Assembly (NCBI GenBank): GCA_963931865.1
Contig: OZ007516.1
Location: forward strand, 4,871,897-4,935,896
Source: Axinella damicornis
Taxonomy: Eukaryota; Porifera; Demospongiae; Axinellida; Axinellidae
Length of the DNA: 64,000 nt
Direction: 5' to 3'
Below the pieces are notes generated by a model that saw only the letters and a program-made list of their open reading frames with translations, was not told the origin of the DNA and did not search any database. Shown here in pieces: positions 1 to 9,466 of this stretch. Each line of letters starts with the position of its first letter. The first letter of the stretch is position 1. The position numbers and the translations under genes were made by a program.

Positions 1-1
1 C

Positions 2-1205
2 ATGTACACTCACATGTGCATGCACATAGGACCCGGGGTGCTGACAGACGGCATCTCCACAGCGCAGAGCACACAGAACGACCACACATGGACAATTGTC
101 GGTGCAGTGTCCAGTTTCACAGGAGGCGTGGTCCTGGGGATCATCATAATGGCTGTTTTCTACAACAGAAGAAATTTCCTGTGGAGCAAGTATATTCCCG
201 AGAGAGCCAACGACAGTGGGGAAAAAGGAGGTAAGATGGAGGACAAGATGGTTGCATAGTATGGTGGTGAGGGTTGTGAGGGTGGGGGGATGGGGGAGGG
301 GGGTTACAGGATGGAGAAAAAGCTGGTAAGATGGAGGGCAAGACGATTGTGTGGTGGTGAGGGAAACAGTATATCCCCGAGAGAGCTAACGATAGTGGAG
401 ACAAGGAGGTAAGTGGGAGGGCAAGACGGTTGTGTGGTGGTGAGGGTGTGGTGGGAGGAGAGGCTAAAGAGGTGGAAGGCAAACGGAGATGCCCGTCCCC
501 AAACACCCACTTCTGAAGTCATACACACATCACTAGTGTAGTTCAACCCCCACATGCGCGTCTCTAGTCTAGTCCAATCCCCCGAACATCCAACTTCTGT
601 CACTCACACACACACACACACAACACACTCACACGGTTTGAAATATGGAATACGTGCTGTTTGCTCATCCTGAGTTCTTTTTCCCCCTTCTCTCATTCAC
701 AGGTGTGCAAGGCAGGAGCTACAAGTCAAACTCAGCCTCCAACGACTGTATCAGCAAAGAGGAGGAGTTTACCAAAAACAACTCAGACTTTAACACACCT
801 GTGCACGTGCACGTTCCACAACATCACTTTCAGTATCATCATCCAAACCCCACCGGGAACTTCTATTGCGAGTCCCCCAAACGAACCCCCATTCCCCACT
901 CTGTTCCCATGCCCCCTTACAACCCTAGGAGTGCGGCTACGTCGCCATACAGAAGCATGGCATCTAAAGCTCCACCACCCCTTGACCCCAACTTGAAATC
1001 AAATTTGCGCACCGAAGAACATTTGACCAATAGGGAGAGGGAGGTGTATGGAAGGAACATTGTTGCTAGGACACCATCCATTGATGGTTCTAAGAATAGT
1101 TTGAGAATTCAGAACGGACATGTGCACAAATTACCCGTCAGCTACCACGCACATGGAGGTTTTGTTCAAATCCATGACTCTGAAGTTGGCGTTTCTCAGT
1201 GCTAG
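2..1205 (+). CDS. C-terminal exons of a type I membrane protein (partial, family unknown)
   Basis: Two exons of a gene that begins upstream of the window: (..)2-230 and 703-1205, stop TAG. The donor GTAAGA at 231 leaves one base (phase 1) and the acceptor TTCACAG at 695-702 restores the frame, so the junction reads KGG|VQGRSY. Exon 1 has a short extracellular stalk, a hydrophobic segment (TIVGAVSSFTGGVVLGIIIM) ending in a basic YNRR stop-transfer, then a cytoplasmic start. Exon 2 is a 160-residue tail rich in Ser, Pro and His, with several Tyr, and no catalytic domain. The architecture fits a receptor or adhesion-type tail (a semaphorin-like tail is possible), but nothing in the visible part identifies the family. 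Sure of the coding and membrane topology; identity unknown. Confidence 0.65.
229..470 (+). repeat. Tandem partial copies of an exon end and its donor site
   Basis: The end of the preceding exon plus its donor is repeated inside the intron. Positions 188-290, about 308-362 and 366-450 share a core GGTAAG.TGGAGGGCAAGA followed by TTGTGTGGTGGTGAGGG. The copy at 366-410 also repeats the coding stretch (TATATYCCCGAGAGAGC) and keeps a GTAAGT donor. Confidence 0.7.
561..625 (+). repeat. Dispersed TAGTCTAGTCC repeat with (CA)n tail, copy 1
   Basis: Shares TAGTCTAGTCC, GAACATCCAACTTC and a following CA microsatellite with copies at 3121-3188 and 23897-23970. The common order of unique core then (CA)n marks one dispersed family rather than chance microsatellites. 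Confidence 0.7.
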
Positions 1206-2660
1206 TCTTCATCAGTTGTGCTAGATGTCACACGCAGCCCGTGTCACTGTGTCCTTTTTATCGTTTCTAGTTTGCAATCAATTCTGAAAGAATCACAACC
1301 TCATGCATGGCTGTCTTACTATTTCAATATTTTGAATCATTCCAATGCCGCAAATCCCATGGTCCACATTTTTTGTATCTATTTGAATAATAACTAGTTC
1401 CATTTGTTTGTCACCGAGCATTTTGTCACTTTGCAACAATCTCTGTTTTGGCAAATCTATTTAAAAATGTTGTGTCGTCATGTTTACAGGTATCTGTGCC
1501 GTTTATAAACAAAGAAAATTTGCTGTTTTGACGTTTGTACTTGCACTTGACCAATTTTATTGCATTCACAAGAACACTCACGATCCCTTTGATACCAACC
1601 TCACCAATCACTAGTTGTGAATCGTATATCATGACTTGTAGCCTCATACCCGAAGAAAAATGAGGTTAATATAATTATTTTGTAGACACCTTTTTTGTAC
1701 TTTATTATAACCTTTCTTACGTCACTCGTGATTGTTCTTTAGTTTTGTAGCATACGAGTGTGTATGTGTATGGAAAAAAGTACTATTCAATTTTTGGCAC
1801 TCAAAGATGTGAACAAGAATTGCATCACATAATTATATTCTACTCTACTCCCATTCATAAAAATTAATGTAGAATTCAGGCCGGGTGGAATGCAGGCTAA
1901 TATTGCATGTGATCACCAATGAGGAATCAAACATTTGTCGCTGCAGATGTCAGGGAGGTCACAAAATTACAGTCATGGACTATATATCTTGTTGGCACCA
2001 ACCAAGCCAACCGGCGTATTTCTTGGCTTTGTCTTCCCGCTTATAACTTCTATAGGCCTTCACTTGTATAGCCTCGTTCCCTTGACCAATGGAGATGGTT
2101 GAGGTGACCTTTGAACTGCGAGTGGGGTGCACGCAACTGGAAGCAGGTTTAAAATGTTGTATTTGTACCATGGGAAGTCAAGGTAGCACATTTGTCTGCA
2201 GACGGGTCTGAATGTTGCATGCCTTCCCAATAATATCTAGTACGAGTCTGGGCCACTCTGTACATATATACCAATTCTCGACTCCCGGCCTAGCACCAGG
2301 CAGGCCGGACATTAATGGTATGTTCCCGCGATCACCGAAGCTAGAGGATGTTCTGGGCAAAGCAGGTTGGCCTCCTGTGATCCCAGTCATGCCCATCCAA
2401 CGCTCCTGAGGCAGCATACTTCGGTGTCTCTCAGACCTGTCACGGAAGGATGGGAGGTTGCTATTTTTTCTTACAGATTTTTTTCTTTCTTTTTCCAGCT
2501 TTTTGTTCTCCTTCAAGATTCTCTTCTTCCCTTCTCTTCCTTTTTCTTCTAGCTTTTTCCTCTACCTTTCAGGGAGGGAGGTTAGCTAGCTACTCTTTTT
2601 TCCTTTTGCACTGCTCTGCTAAAACTGGTAGCCTGCATGCATCCACTGAGAGTAAGTAAG
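1206..2660. other. 3' UTR and intergenic, no gene seen
   Basis: AT-rich non-coding sequence follows the stop at 1205. It holds short open frames only, none with a recognisable domain or splice context. A pyrimidine-rich tract lies at about 2460-2560. I see no element ends. Confidence 0.4.
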
Positions 2661-2676
2661 TAATATTAGCTCTACA

Positions 2677-2710
2677 AGTAGCTGAGCTCGCTTCGCTCGC
2701 TCAGCTACTT
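2677..2710. repeat. Short palindrome (AAGTAGCTGAG ... CTCAGCTACTT)
   Basis: Near-perfect 11-bp arms around a GCTCGCTTCGCTCG loop. It abuts the GC-rich minisatellite that follows. Confidence 0.6.
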
Positions 2711-2764
2711 CCCCCTTGTTCGCCTACCGTGCGTAATCCGGCGCCGGACAGCTCTCTGAAGAGC

Positions 2765-3048
2765 TGCTTCTCCCCGATTGCGTCCGCTTCAGCTGCTGCT
2801 CGCCGCCTTCAGCTGCTGCTCCCGGGCCCGATTGCGGCATCCGCTTCCACTGCTGCTCGCGCTCCCCGTTTGCCTCCGCCTCGCGTCCAGCTGCTGCTCC
2901 CCGATTGCGCCCGCTCCAAGCTGCTGCTCGCGGCCCAATCGCGTCCGCTTCGCCAATTCGACTGCTGCTCCCCGATTGCGTCCGCTTTGAACTGCTGGTC
3001 GCCCGATTGCGTCCGCTTCGACTGCTGCTCCCCGATTGCATACCCGGG
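2765..3048 (+). repeat. GC-rich minisatellite, unit about 28-30 bp
   Basis: About nine degenerate copies of a unit containing CCCCGATTGCGTCCGCTTC and CTGCTGCT. Long open frames on both strands across it (about 130 codons) come from the repeat's lack of stops and are not supported as genes. Confidence 0.85.
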
Positions 3049-3120
3049 CCCAATGTTCTCGAACATTCTTCGCGGAGTTCGAGGTTCAGTAAATAAATTA
3101 AAGTACGAAGGTCGCGCGTC

Positions 3121-3188
3121 ACTATAGTCTAGTCCCGCCCCACGAACATCCCACTTCCGTCATGCACAGACACACACACACACACACG
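3121..3188 (+). repeat. Dispersed TAGTCTAGTCC repeat with (CA)n tail, copy 2
   Basis: Same core as 561-625 and 23897-23970: TAGTCTAGTCCCGCCCC, GAACATCCCACTTCCGT, then CA repeats. Confidence 0.75.
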
Positions 3189-5078
3189 TTAAAATCTTAA
3201 TGTATTGATATATGCACTGTGTAACGACGGAAACTACACATCCTAGCTGGAATATGATTTCAGAAGCTATGTAGGCACTTTGTGCCAGCCTTATATGGCT
3301 ATGCATGTATTCTTGCAGAACACATCTACATGTTCGTTACTGTTTTCTTTGTACAGGCAAGTACGATAGTATATTAGGCAACTGAAGAAGACTTTCTCTC
3401 TAGCTATAGAAATACAATGAGTTTTTGAAGCTCCCCTCTACAACAGGTGTTGCAATTGGTTCCAAGGAAGCATGAGATTCATAGACCCCATGAGGGCCAT
3501 AGGTGGGTAATTGGCACTCTTGTCCTCAAAAAACGATGTGTGACATTCCACTGTGCATTTAGATTTGGGTACAAGTTTACGGAAGGTCCTGTGAATCAGG
3601 CCAATATTGCCGGAGCCACTTTTCACCCCCACCCACTTGGATTGTTGGGGTCATGATTTGGTAGTGCTGGAGGGTGCATGCGCTTCAACCAAGTCTGGCC
3701 CTAGGGAGCAAACAAACAAACACAGGACCTACAAAGATGGTATACCTACCTACATGCAAAACGTGTACTGTTAGGGAAAGAATCCAGTATTGCGGTTAAT
3801 AATTGTGCAGTAGAATCACAATAAACAGTTACATACTAGAGTCACTACCAATGATCAAGGTCAAACATGCACTCTTTGCGACTCATGGTCTCCCAGAAAT
3901 CATATCTTTTTGATTTGGACATTAGCAGTGCACGCATGAGTTTACCAAGCAGCACGAAATTTGCCATTTCAGATCAACACCATATCACAAAGGGCCATGC
4001 AGACTTTCAAGGAGGCCATAAAAGGGCCACTACAGACACAACAGTCCAGATCCCTATTCCAGTACTGCATTACAACCCAGTAGCAGTCACCGGGTTGATG
4101 ACCACACCCTCAATAATTGGACTTGAGGTGTGTCCTCAAGTCAGCTCCTGAGTCCATGGTGTTACCAATACAGGCAAGCAATGCCTCACAATCAGCATGC
4201 ATGGAGCAGATTGTTTGGTCTTAGGGATATGCAGTGTTGCCAAAAATTTTGCCTGCTTGGCTAGCTACCAGCTGTGATCATTGCACTCCATCACTTCATG
4301 GTCCACTCATGCACTTAGCCATGACGTTAAGGTAGAAGCAATGTAGCTATATAGCTAGTCACCTTAGTGTTAAATATAAAAGACCTGTCACTGTGCTGTA
4401 CTTTGTGGAGTTATTCAATAGGAGTTGTTCCCGAGCTAGTAGTTCGGACACCACAGGACTGGCTTAGCTATGTGCATTACCAGATCATCACCTTAGACCA
4501 AGATTCTCCCTTATAGGCAAAATCACTATAGAATTCATTTCCACCCCATGGGACTCCTAATTCGAGTTTGCTTGGGTTGTCAGGCTGAAAATTCACACAG
4601 TGGTATAGTTTCAGAACTAGTATACGTAGCTACCATTCACCAATAGTTCAAACGCTACACAGCTAAGCCACTGTAGACGACAATCTACTGAGAACTCACA
4701 AACAAATAATGCAGCCCACATCATGCAGGTCCTACAAAACCATAGAAGTGGATATGGTCCGGCAGAAGTAATGCACAAACATGTGTATTCATGCACTATA
4801 GCGAGCTGAATATCCCAAGCAGCATTAATTTTTATCTCAAGCATCTGGTCCGACCCTACCCTAACCCCAGCCCTGGCTATATATGGAGTGCTTCCTGCTG
4901 GACCAAGAAACCATGCACTAATGCATGTTCCACACGAAGGGGCATGACCTGGAAGGACATGACCTAGTAGCAGTTTCCTGCCAGGTCATGCCCTTTGTTG
5001 TAGAGTGTGCATTAGTGCAGGGTTTTTGGTCCATGCACTGCATGATGTCACTTCCAAGAGTGGGACTGAGTTTCCTGT
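3189..5078. other. Intergenic, nothing recognised
   Basis: Moderate-GC sequence with scattered frames under 100 codons (for example 3867-4151) lacking domains, splice support or repeat ends. Confidence 0.4.
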
Positions 5079-5082
5079 TTAA

Positions 5083-5911
5083 CCCTTTAAGTCCTATTGA
5101 CGCATAAATGCGTCATTTAGACCCTATGCACATGTAGGGCTTCTCATCAGTCCAAAAAGAGACCAAAAAGGCTTCAGAGGGCCTAGGGACGACTTTCAGG
5201 CACGAACTCAAAAATTTGGTCAGATTTCGGCGCGCCTCCCCCACTAAACGTACAAGCGGGGGGGTTTCGAAGGGGGGGCGGCAGCCCCCCCTTCGGCCTG
5301 TCGTGGGCGTCTTTTGATTTTAATGAGATTCATTGACCCGAGAATTTTTGATTCTAATGATATTCATAGACCCCACCCAGGGCCTCAAAAAAACCTGCAA
5401 ATTGGTGGTGTAAGGTGTGCCATCAGTCAGATCTGGCCCAAGTTTAGGGAAATGCTGGGCGAAAATCCGGCTGAACGTACAAGCGGGGGGGTTTCGAAGG
5501 GGGGGCGGCAGCCCCCCCTTCAGCCTGTCGTGGGCGTCTTTTGATTTTAATGAGATTCATTGACCCGAGAATTTTTGATTCTAATGATATTCATAGACCC
5601 CACCCAGGGCCTCAAAAAACCCTGCAAATTGGTGGTGTAAGGTGTGCCATCAGTCAGATCTGGCCCAAGTTTAGGGAAATGCTGGGCGAAAATCCGGCTG
5701 ACATCCACCTTTGACCTCCGATTGCTGGGCTTGTGGGGGGTCATGAATATCATTAACGGTATTGCCAGAGAGGTCTCTCCATGTGTGCGGGCCCCACCAA
5801 GTTTGGCCGCTGAGGAGCGAATGCTGTGGGAGAGGAGTACCTACGAAAGTGGTGTGCGCTGAATGCATGAAAATGTGTTGTCTTGGTGGGAAGAATTCGG
5901 TGGTTAAAGGG
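5083..5911. mobile_element. TTAA-flanked piggyBac-like non-autonomous element
   Basis: 829-bp element bounded by TTAA at 5079-5082 and 5912-5915 with terminal inverted repeats CCCTTTAA/TTAAAGGG. TTAA targets with CCC-starting ends are the piggyBac signature (family knowledge). No transposase is visible. Inside lie two direct 227-bp copies (5247-5473 and 5474-5700), each opening with a G-run/C-run hairpin. Confidence 0.8.
5247..5700 (+). repeat. 227-bp direct tandem duplication
   Basis: Two nearly identical copies starting AACGTACAAGCGGGGGGG, with only a few substitutions or homopolymer differences. The unit holds a G7/C7 inverted repeat around GTTTCGAAGGG and GGCGGCAG. It lies within the TTAA-flanked element. 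Confidence 0.9.
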
Positions 5912-6019
5912 TTAAGAGGACATATTAAAATAATATCATGCATATAATTTTGCTATTTAAGAATCACAGGTCTCGGAAGAAAACATACCAAACATTATCT
6001 TTGTGCTGAACTTCGAGCC

Positions 6020-6772
6020 ATGGACACCTCAAATGATGCTGCTGTTGGAACCATTGCACATCCAAATATGCAATATTGGGACATGGCGTACGAGGCAGAT
6101 GAAGATATATGGACAAAAGAAGCAGTAAATCAAAAGCTAATGGGATTCCTCGACACTCTCACCAATGGAAAGACAGGTTTAGACATCCTTGTCCCAATGT
6201 GCGGAAAAACCAAAATTATGCTGTATCTGGCAGAGAAAGGGCATCGTGTTGTTGGAATCGAATGGTCCAAAGTAGCTGTGGAGCAGTTCTTTGACGAAAA
6301 CAAATTAGAATACACTACACAGCTGTGCAAAATTGGAGGAACTGACATATCTATATACAAAGCAAAGGACAAAGCAGTGACCGTATACTGTGGTGACTTT
6401 TTTGCATTCAAGGAGCACAACTTGGGTCCCTTTGACTGTGTGTTCGACCATGGAGCTATCGGATGTTTTGAGTTTCAAATGTCAGAGAGACCCATGTATG
6501 CCAAGATCATCAACTCGGTCACTAAGCCAGGTACAAGAGTGCTGCAGTCTATTTTCGACTATGAACACACTGAGCACCCAATGGTACCATTTGCACTGAC
6601 AGAAGCTGAATTGGTCACCCTATATAAAGAGAACTTTGATATCCAGCTACTGCAAGAGTTCGATGCCCAGGAGTTTGTGGATGCGTTCAGATTTCCAAGC
6701 GGGTCAGAGAGGTTCCCTGTTTTGACTTTCAGTCACTTTTCCTGGAAGATTTTGCTCCTAGTTAAAAATTAG
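6020..6772 (+). CDS. Thiopurine S-methyltransferase (TPMT)-family methyltransferase, intronless
   Basis: 250 residues with no intron, close to the usual TPMT length. These enzymes transfer the methyl group of S-adenosylmethionine to thiol or related small nucleophiles in the cytosol. Visible: N-terminal Y-W-x-x-x-Y region (QYWDMAYEA, residues 18-26), then the SAM-binding segment ILVPMCGKTKIMLYLAEKGH with VVGIEWS (about 55-80), DFFAF (about 126-130) and the family motif FDCVFDHGAIGCFE (about 138-151; family consensus is D-R-G-A, here D-H-G-A). The C-terminal third has the YxxxF/ELVTLY pattern and ends LLVKN. The start ATG at 6020 has GCC at -3 to -1. An AATAAA lies 154 bp past the stop. Physiological substrate unknown. 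The absence of introns may reflect retroposition or intron loss. Confidence 0.9.
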   Translation: MDTSNDAAVGTIAHPNMQYWDMAYEADEDIWTKEAVNQKLMGFLDTLTNGKTGLDILVPMCGKTKIMLYLAEKGHRVVGIEWSKVAVEQFFDENKLEYTTQLCKIGGTDISIYKAKDKAVTVYCGDFFAFKEHNLGPFDCVFDHGAIGCFEFQMSERPMYAKIINSVTKPGTRVLQSIFDYEHTEHPMVPFALTEAELVTLYKENFDIQLLQEFDAQEFVDAFRFPSGSERFPVLTFSHFSWKILLLVKN

Positions 6773-6925
6773 TTCTTGTAGCTACTAACGTCAACCAAAC
6801 TGTATTCCGTGCTGAATTTGATTACTGTATTTTGTGAGCAAGTCCCACACTAGTCGTAGTCCAGCTGTTTAGCTTCTGCCCTACACTAAAAGGGTGAGTC
6901 CAGTCCATCCCACCGCGGTCCAGCG

Positions 6926-6931
6926 AATAAA
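6926..6931 (+). terminator. Candidate polyadenylation signal AATAAA for the TPMT-like gene
   Basis: A perfect AATAAA hexamer 154 bp after the stop codon on the same strand. Confidence 0.5.
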
Positions 6932-7050
6932 GACGCCCTAGTACATGTACCACAGATAATTTATCCGCGTTTTCCGGTTCCGTCATTTCCGCGAAGTCCA
7001 CTTGCGCAATTGCATGCCCTGTTATATTAGCCTCGTTCCCAGGCCCCGCC

Positions 7051-7090
7051 TAGTCTCGGAACCAGACCCTTCGGTCTGGTTCCGAGACTA
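7051..7090. mobile_element. 40-bp palindromic mini-insert with 9-bp target duplication
   Basis: A perfect 18-bp inverted repeat TAGTCTCGGAACCAGACC around CTTC, flanked by GGCCCCGCC on both sides (7042-7050, 7091-7099). A 9-bp target duplication is typical of Mutator-like elements (family knowledge). It is nested in a larger TAGCCTCGTTCCCAGG...GAGGCTA repeat (about 7028-7147). Confidence 0.75.
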
Positions 7091-7531
7091 GGCCCCGCCC
7101 AGCTTTTTCGTGCAACCGAAAAAAGCGGTGCGCGGCAGAAATGAGGCTACTCAGGTTATTAATAGTTTCCGGGCCTGACTCACATGCACGGGTGTGGCGG
7201 GAGGTCGAGGCTGGCCTGCGAGACTAGGTTTAATACTTGGGGGATCTCAGCTGCTACTCTCCTCAGTGCTCACCACACCCGCATAATACGAGACACTACG
7301 CATGATAGTGTAACGGCATGGCTATTTCGTTCCGAGACTGTGACCCGGGACTGGGACCAGACTGGGAAATAAGAAAAGACTGATGGAGTGGGCCTTACCT
7401 TTTGCGATACGTAGACAGATTCAACCATCGTTACAATCCTCTGGGATGTGCTCTAGTACATGGTAGGGCCATCACTAAACTGTTGCAAAGTTAAAATTTT
7501 GATCATGTTGATCTAGTGTCAGTGCTAGTAC

Positions 7532-7578
7532 TAGACTAGTCTGGTTCCCGAGTAAGGTTGGGTCTGGGAACCAGACTA
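7532..7578. mobile_element. 47-bp palindromic mini-insert with 9-bp target duplication
   Basis: Inner arms TAGTCTGGTTCCC and GGGAACCAGACTA. TGCTAGTAC is duplicated at 7523-7531 and 7579-7587. Confidence 0.7.
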
Positions 7579-8271
7579 TGCTAGTACTAGCATTTCTGCA
7601 CTGCACAGTCTAAAATTTTGGTAGGCTGTTTCAGAGTTGTTGCCATGCCCTTCATCAGAATCTCGGAAACCGAGACTGAGGATATTTGCATGTGTTTAAA
7701 GGCGAGGTTTCTCCGTCGGCATAACAATTGGTAAAGAGGTTTACCATTACCTACCATTAGAGTATAGTTGTACAAATTCCACCAATCAGATTGCTCACTG
7801 CGAGGTATCTAAATCCCATAGTGAAACCTCGTACGGGGTTTCACTATTGAGCCCACAGGGTACTGTACTTGTAACAAGGTATTGTTTACTACCAACTTGA
7901 AATCCATGGCAACTAACAGGCTACTGTATTATACAGCTGCTTTAGAATTACAGGCAGTGCAAATATTTGTGTACTCAGTCTCTGTGTACGTTTTTGTTGG
8001 AAGTACAACGGCTACAGCAAACCATGAGCGCTCGAAGGAGGAGCTATAAAAGCGCACGGTCACTGGTATGGTGGGGTGGAGCCAAGTTGAGGGGCGGAGC
8101 CATGTGACTGCTCGATCGTGCGCGCAAGTCACTCGAGCGCCTCGTATGTCAGCGGCCTTGTCGATCCTATCGTAGCCAGTCTGTTATTTCGTCGAAAAGG
8201 ACCTCCGACTCGTAGGTTATTTTGTTGACAACTGAGGCGCTAGTGTAGTTACCGTTGCTATACTCTAAATC

Positions 8272-8413
8272 GGTTAGACACTGAGACCAATGGGATCTAC
8301 GCGATTTAGAAACCCTCGGGCCCTTAGTAGCGCCCTCGCTGCGCTCGGGACGCTACAGCCCAGGGCCCTCGGGTTTCTAAATCGCGTAGATCCCTTGGTC
8401 TCAGGGTCTAACC
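8272..8413. repeat. 142-bp foldback (palindromic MITE)
   Basis: Arms of about 65 bp (GGTTAGACACTGAGACC..., GATCTACGCGATTTAGAAAC, CCTCGGGCCCT) surround a centre GCGCCCTCGCTGCGCTCGGG. Only a few mismatches. Confidence 0.85.
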
Positions 8414-8445
8414 TATATTTAGATACTAGCCTATACCATTAGATA

Positions 8446-9001
8446 CCGTATAGCGGGTTATTTTCGTGGCTGGAAATTTTTGGGAAATGCATGATAAGGA
8501 TTAATTTTTGTGGTCGTGGCACACGCCTTCGCGTTATCGTTGTGGATGACGTATATGAAAATTTAGTACATGTGTTTTGATGGCCGAAGTTTCAACGAAA
8601 TTGCGCTTCACTGTGCTAGCGTGAGACGCTACTTCGTCAGTAAAAGACATGCAGGAGGCCAGAGTTGGAGAAGAACCAACATGCTAATGCGAGAATGGCA
8701 ACCATTTTGATCCATTTGCTGTAGCGAGACTCTGAGAGTTACTGTCCTCGTTTTTCGCCGCTTAGTGGCTACGCGACGGACAGCTGCACCCTGAGCTGGT
8801 GATAGAGGATCCTGTCGATCGAGGACACTGCCAACAGGACGCAGTTATGCAGGTAGCTACGAAGAGCCGTACAGTGTACTTGAACGACGGCACCTACGCG
8901 TTGTAGCTACAGCACGATTGTGGGTTGAAAATTTCGTGACTTGTTGGTGAGTCACGAAAATAACGAAAATTGGCACCCCACAAAGATAACCTGCTATACG
9001 G
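8446..9001. mobile_element. TA-flanked MITE with CCGTATAGCRGGTTAT ends
   Basis: 556 bp between TA at 8444-8445 and 9002-9003. Inverted ends CCGTATAGCGGGTTATTTT and CCGTATAGCAGGTTATCTT. TA target use fits Tc1/mariner-like transposition. No transposase seen. Confidence 0.8.
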
Positions 9002-9003
9002 TA

Positions 9004-9456
9004 CTAGCATTATTATCTATGGCCCTCACCAAATACCAAAACCTCTTTACTAATATGTGCATGTGGCAAAAAACGTGATCATTTATAGCTGAAGCACCAA
9101 CTTTGTGCTAGCTAGGTGGAGTAAGAATTAGCATGGGTTGTATGAATCTAGTTACGTGTTATTGCGTGATATATGCATCATTAGTGACCCCCGCATGAAA
9201 TGATGTGTTCATGTGATACATCAGCTTGGTAATTCATCCACTCCCAGAAAAGACCCTCCGAACAAGACTAGTGCATGGAGACCTCACTAATTAGTCCTTA
9301 AAGCTACAGGTACCTATGCAGCCACTTGTTTGCTCACAGATATACCTGGAAGACCAAGGCCAGGCAATGGCCCTAGTTTATAGCCCACCTGCAGCTGGTG
9401 ACATGGTTCAGTCCACTCTACATGTAATCAACTGTTTGGCTTTCTCTCTCTTTCAG
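9004..9456. other. Intergenic or 5' region of the kinase gene
   Basis: No ORF or element end recognised. The acceptor TCTCTCTTTCAG at 9445-9456 closes this stretch, so it may include an upstream intron of the kinase gene. Confidence 0.4.
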
Positions 9457-9466
9457 ACTTGCTACA

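Noticed and set aside
2724..3127. Long open frames on both strands (about 130 codons each)
   Set aside because: They run over a GC-rich minisatellite whose unit has no stops; composition is repetitive Ser/Arg/Ala/Leu and there is no domain or splice context.
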